Assembly: GCA_023145125.1 (NCBI GenBank)
Contig: JAGLEK010000011.1
Location: 1 to 13,301, forward strand
Reading direction: 5' to 3'
Source of the DNA: Bacteroidales bacterium
Lineage (GTDB): Bacteria > Bacteroidota > Bacteroidia > Bacteroidales > B18-G4
Length of the DNA stretch: 13,301 bases
A model generated the notes under the pieces. That model was not told the DNA's origin, did not search any database, and was given only the letters and a program-made list of their open reading frames with translations. Shown piece after piece: positions 13,279 to 13,301 of this stretch. Each line of letters starts with the position of its first letter. Within the stretch, counting starts at the first letter, position 1. Made by a program: the position numbers and the translations under genes.

Positions 13279-13301
13279 GGTGCCATAGCTCAGTAGGTAG
13301 A
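13279..13301 (+). tRNA. tRNA gene, 5' part only (cut by the window edge)
   Basis: The sequence GGTGCCA fits a 7-nt acceptor strand (13279-13285), followed by T8 and A9 (13286-13287), a GCTC D-stem (13288-13291) and a D-loop with the invariant A and GG (AGTAGGTAGA). This is the canonical 5' third of a bacterial elongator tRNA. The anticodon lies beyond the window, so the isotype cannot be read. Confidence 0.88.

Noticed and set aside
1..13301. Mobile elements, CRISPR arrays, defence or phage genes
   Set aside because: No transposase, integrase, terminal repeats, regularly spaced repeats or foreign-looking blocks were seen; nearly all the sequence is accounted for by conserved genes.

Overview
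The window reads as an ordinary core-genome stretch of a moderately AT-rich Bacteroidota bacterium, most likely a Bacteroidales-like lineage. The evidence is: (i) the gene content and order purH-mreB-mreC-mreD and coaX-OMP-TPR-lptC-CNNM/CBS-parvulin, both familiar from this phylum; (ii) four intergenic matches to the Bacteroidota -7 promoter element TAnnTTTG; (iii) no Shine-Dalgarno sequences at the starts I inspected; (iv) lipoprotein signals of the Bacteroidota type. All ten protein genes that look intact belong to recognisable families. I see no phage, IS element, CRISPR array or defence locus.

Layout from left to right. Positions 1-219 (-) hold a broken lipoprotein gene (lipoprotein signal, in-frame stop, then a DUF4369-like domain) that runs off the left edge, in the place where this phylum usually has mrdA (PBP2). 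Positions 276-4211 (-) are purH-mreB-mreC-mreD, transcribed leftwards: the bifunctional last enzyme of IMP synthesis followed by the rod-shape cytoskeleton and its membrane partners. A 105-bp divergent intergenic region (4212-4316) separates purH from a rightward ABC-transporter permease of the MacB/FtsX type (4317-5558). A hairpin terminator at 5562-5581 lies between the permease and the convergent cluster to its right.

Positions 5612-13087 (-) form a tightly spaced leftward series: coaX (type III pantothenate kinase), an outer-membrane beta-barrel protein, a secreted TPR protein, LptC, a CNNM/CBS/CorC membrane protein, and a PpiD-like membrane-anchored parvulin. The coaX-to-CNNM part looks like one operon, with a 14-bp overlap or gaps of 15-21 bp. 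The parvulin gene has its own promoter-like sequence just after the CNNM stop codon. Apart from coaX, the theme is envelope biogenesis: LPS transport, outer-membrane protein folding, and two uncharacterised envelope proteins. At the right edge a tRNA gene begins on the + strand (13279-13301, truncated before its anticodon), with a good promoter match upstream.

I found no convincing new multi-gene system. The points most worth a second look are the disrupted DUF4369 lipoprotein next to mreD, an inverted repeat centred on the predicted purH transcription start, the uncharacterised OMP and TPR pair between coaX and lptC, and a Glu in place of the usual Asp in the CoaX D-x-G-T motif.
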